Positions 48,750 to 51,154 of a stretch of 51,154 bases of DNA are shown in pieces (the first letter of the stretch is position 1; every line of letters starts with the position of its first letter). The DNA comes from Candidatus Kaiserbacteria bacterium (GTDB lineage: Bacteria; Patescibacteriota; Minisyncoccia; Phycocordibacterales; Phycocordibacteraceae), in NCBI GenBank assembly GCA_016194455.1, contig JACQBN010000022.1:1-51154 (forward strand), in the 5' to 3' direction. The translations under genes and the position numbers were made by a program. The notes beneath the pieces were generated by a model. The model did not search any database. It was given only the letters and a program-made list of their open reading frames with translations, and had not been told where the DNA came from.

Positions 48750-49870
48750 AGGTTTACCGGTACGAATCCCGAACCGCCAAAGATTTTGAGGAGCGGTTGC
48801 TTGTTTGCCGGATAGTTGTTTTGGCTAAAGTCGATGTGGCCCGAGGCGCCGTTATAGTCGTTGATCTTATGGAGCCCCGCGACTATTGAAGCGCTGTCTG
48901 TCTTGCCGCCGCTGTTTTCTATCGCTTGCTTAAGCACATAGACCGCATCGTACGCCGTATCCGCATAAGTTCCTGGCTGCCGTCTGTACGTCCCAACGTA
49001 TGTGTCGATAAACGCCTGTGTCGGATCGGAGAACACGAACACCGTCACGCCCGTCAATAGCTCCTTTGGAATATTCCCTTGCTGATAGCCGTCGATGTAG
49101 TGGTAGTCGCCGAGCACCTTGGCATCGATGCCGAGCGCCGCCTTTTTCTTCAAGAATGCAACTGAATCACCGAAATTGAGAGCGGTGATGATACTGTCGG
49201 CCTTCGCGGCTTTGATTGTCGCGAGGTCGGTCTGGAGATCGTTGTTATCAAACTGCGGCACTATCACTTCCTTGACGAGCGTCTTGCCGCTCGCGGCAAT
49301 CGATTTCTTGAACGTGTTGAGATGAGCTTGGCCCCAGAGATTATTCACTGACATGATCGCGACTTTGCTACCCGGTGTCTTTTTGAGGAACGCGGTAATC
49401 GCGCGCTCATTGATCGCGACCGGCGAGTGCGTCACGAAGAGATACGGGCTCGTTTTCTCAAGCGTGTCAGGCAACGTTGAGGGCGTGACTAAGACGACGC
49501 CGTCTTTGTCGACTACGGGCTCCACCGCGTTCGCGAGGAAATCCCAAGTACCGCCAATAAGAGCGGTAGCCTTATCTACAGAGATTAACTTCTCCACCGC
49601 GCTCACGCTCTGCGTTGCATCGGTGTGGTCGTCCTCAATGATCAGCGCAAGAGGCCTACCGGCAATGCCACCCGATTTATTGATCTCCCCAGCCGCAAGC
49701 TCGATACCACTCTTCTCGTTCTCGCCGGCAATAGCTGCAATACCGGTGAGCGGTATCGCGACACCAATCTTGATCGGCTCACCAGTTACTTCTTTAGGCT
49801 TTTGTCCGAGGACGAAGTAGCCGACGATGACGACCGCGACAACAATGAGGGCAATCCAGAGGTTTTTCAT
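48746..49870 (-). CDS. TM-anchored ABC substrate-binding protein, copy 2
   Basis: MKNLWIALIVVAVVIVGYFVLGQKPKEVTGEPIKIGVAIPLTGIAAIAGENEKSGIELA. Confidence 0.88.
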   Translation of the reverse strand: MKNLWIALIVVAVVIVGYFVLGQKPKEVTGEPIKIGVAIPLTGIAAIAGENEKSGIELAAGEINKSGGIAGRPLALIIEDDHTDATQSVSAVEKLISVDKATALIGGTWDFLANAVEPVVDKDGVVLVTPSTLPDTLEKTSPYLFVTHSPVAINERAITAFLKKTPGSKVAIMSVNNLWGQAHLNTFKKSIAASGKTLVKEVIVPQFDNNDLQTDLATIKAAKADSIITALNFGDSVAFLKKKAALGIDAKVLGDYHYIDGYQQGNIPKELLTGVTVFVFSDPTQAFIDTYVGTYRRQPGTYADTAYDAVYVLKQAIENSGGKTDSASIVAGLHKINDYNGASGHIDFSQNNYPANKQPLLKIFGGSGFVPVNL

Positions 49871-49910
49871 AGCAAGTTAATCAGTATCGCCAATTATACC
49901 GTAAATATTC

Positions 49911-50996
49911 CTAATTCGCAAGAACTACTTGCCCATTCTTGAGTTTGCCAAAGTAGATATTGGGGACGCGCAGGCCGACACCATCAAAGCTCACATCGCC
50001 ATCAGCCCCAGTGAAGTGCACGGTTTTCATATTTTGCACCCATTTTGTTTGACTTCGGTCGTAGGTCAAAGCCAGCAGCATGAACGAGTTATAGCCCATA
50101 TCAGATCCAAATGGAGCGGCGTTCTTATACTTCGCTTGGTACGCCTGCCTGAATGCATCAGTAAAATCGTTTTTCGAGAGCGCGATAATCGTCCCGTTGA
50201 GCTGTTGGAGCGAGTTACCAAAGACTTGCTGATAGTCGGCGATGCCGGACTCGATACTTTGGTCAAAGGCCAGCTGGGGTAAATGTCCACTGAAGTCTTT
50301 GATGATCTCACGAGTTGTCAGTGCGCCGCTCGGCGGGTCGGCGTAGAATACGATGACATCAGGGTTGTCCGCCTTCACTTTCAGGGCGACCGAGCGGAAG
50401 GCGACCGGATCCGACGCGAGATCTTCCTTCAGGACGCCGATGCCGAAACCATCCACAAAACCGGCATAGAAGTTCTGATACACCGACGTATTATTGCTCA
50501 CGACAACCACGGGTCTTTTATAGCCAAGCTCCTTGAGATACTGGCCGAGCGCTTTTTGGATCGGCCGTGCGGCCGGTAATACTTGCACGATGTTGTCGTC
50601 CTCAGCGGGGATGCTTTGTTCAAAACCGAGCGCGACCGGCTTGCCTTCTTTTCGTAAATCATTCGCGATCGCGTCGATGGTGAAGGAAGAAAGTACGGCG
50701 TATGCGTCGACCTTATCGACACTTTTCAGTTTCGCATATGCAGCAACACCCTTCTGCGCGTTGAATCCATCGTCTTCTGTGATGTCGGCGAATTGCAGCT
50801 GGTGGCTCTTGTTCCACTCTCCACGCGCGAGCTCGAAGCCGTTGACGTATCCCTCTCCCGCGGCGGCGTAATCGCCAGTGGTGCCGGCAATCACGCCGAG
50901 CGTGACCGTGCCGGCATTATGCGCAGGGTTTTTTAATACGAAGTAGCCGATGCCGACTGCCGCAACGATTATAATGACGAACCAGAAAGACTTCAT
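49911..50996 (-). CDS. TM-anchored ABC substrate-binding protein, copy 3
   Basis: MKSFWFVIIIVAAVGIGYFVLKNPAHNAGTVTLGVIAGTTGDYAAAGEGYVNGFELA. Confidence 0.82.
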   Translation of the reverse strand: MKSFWFVIIIVAAVGIGYFVLKNPAHNAGTVTLGVIAGTTGDYAAAGEGYVNGFELARGEWNKSHQLQFADITEDDGFNAQKGVAAYAKLKSVDKVDAYAVLSSFTIDAIANDLRKEGKPVALGFEQSIPAEDDNIVQVLPAARPIQKALGQYLKELGYKRPVVVVSNNTSVYQNFYAGFVDGFGIGVLKEDLASDPVAFRSVALKVKADNPDVIVFYADPPSGALTTREIIKDFSGHLPQLAFDQSIESGIADYQQVFGNSLQQLNGTIIALSKNDFTDAFRQAYQAKYKNAAPFGSDMGYNSFMLLALTYDRSQTKWVQNMKTVHFTGADGDVSFDGVGLRVPNIYFGKLKNGQVVLAN

Positions 50997-50998
50997 GC

Positions 50999-51154
50999 TC
51001 ACTTGCCCATCTCGACGGATTGACCGTTCACGATATGGAACACACGTTCGACGCGTTCGGAGAACTGAGAGCCGTTCATGTTTACCGAAGTCCCGAAGCT
51101 GGTGATTTGTACGTGAGTAAGTGCATCGCGGAGGGGGATTCCCTGGCGCGCCGC
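50999..51154 (-). CDS. C-terminal fragment of a probable fourth substrate-binding protein, runs off right edge
   Basis: ...AARQGIPLRDALTHVQITSFGTSVNMNGSQFSERVERVFHIVNGQSVEMGK*; resembles the C-terminus of copy 3. Confidence 0.5.
   Translation of the reverse strand, partial: AARQGIPLRDALTHVQITSFGTSVNMNGSQFSERVERVFHIVNGQSVEMGK

Overview
The window is a gene-dense, GC-rich bacterial chromosome segment. Protein sequences and genome style (reduced housekeeping set, compact proteins, many small membrane proteins) suggest a Patescibacteria/CPR Parcubacteria-type genome; this is inference, with no database check. It carries housekeeping genes: gyrA, rpsA, pth, lepB, rpsU, ybeY, ftsA, ftsZ, trxB, rlmB, tsaD, nadA, rpoD, dnaG, rpoC, rpoB, trmD, khpA, rpsP, rnr and a short smc. 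There are five tRNAs (Lys-CTT, Leu-TAG, Ser-CGA, Glu-TTC, Val-GAC). The left end has a tandem array of six VirB2/TrbC-like small membrane proteins next to a solute-binding protein. The right end has a Liv-type ABC cluster (livF, HicB-like gene, livG, three complete substrate-binding proteins and a partial fourth). Main points for a second look: (1) TANNNT -10 boxes, often as TGnTANNNT, lie 6-9 nt upstream of at least 17 start codons, suggesting pervasive leaderless transcription; (2) the six-gene pilin-like array; (3) a 740-aa SMC with no recognisable hinge; (4) a HisRS-like protein with degenerate motifs; (5) a TraB/TIKI-like protein with an internal Tat-like segment; (6) an unassigned ncRNA candidate and tiny promoter-ORF-terminator cistrons absent from the ORF track; (7) palindromic elements, including a 16-nt perfect palindrome shared by a terminator and the smc coding sequence. 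No rRNA, CRISPR array or transposase was seen.
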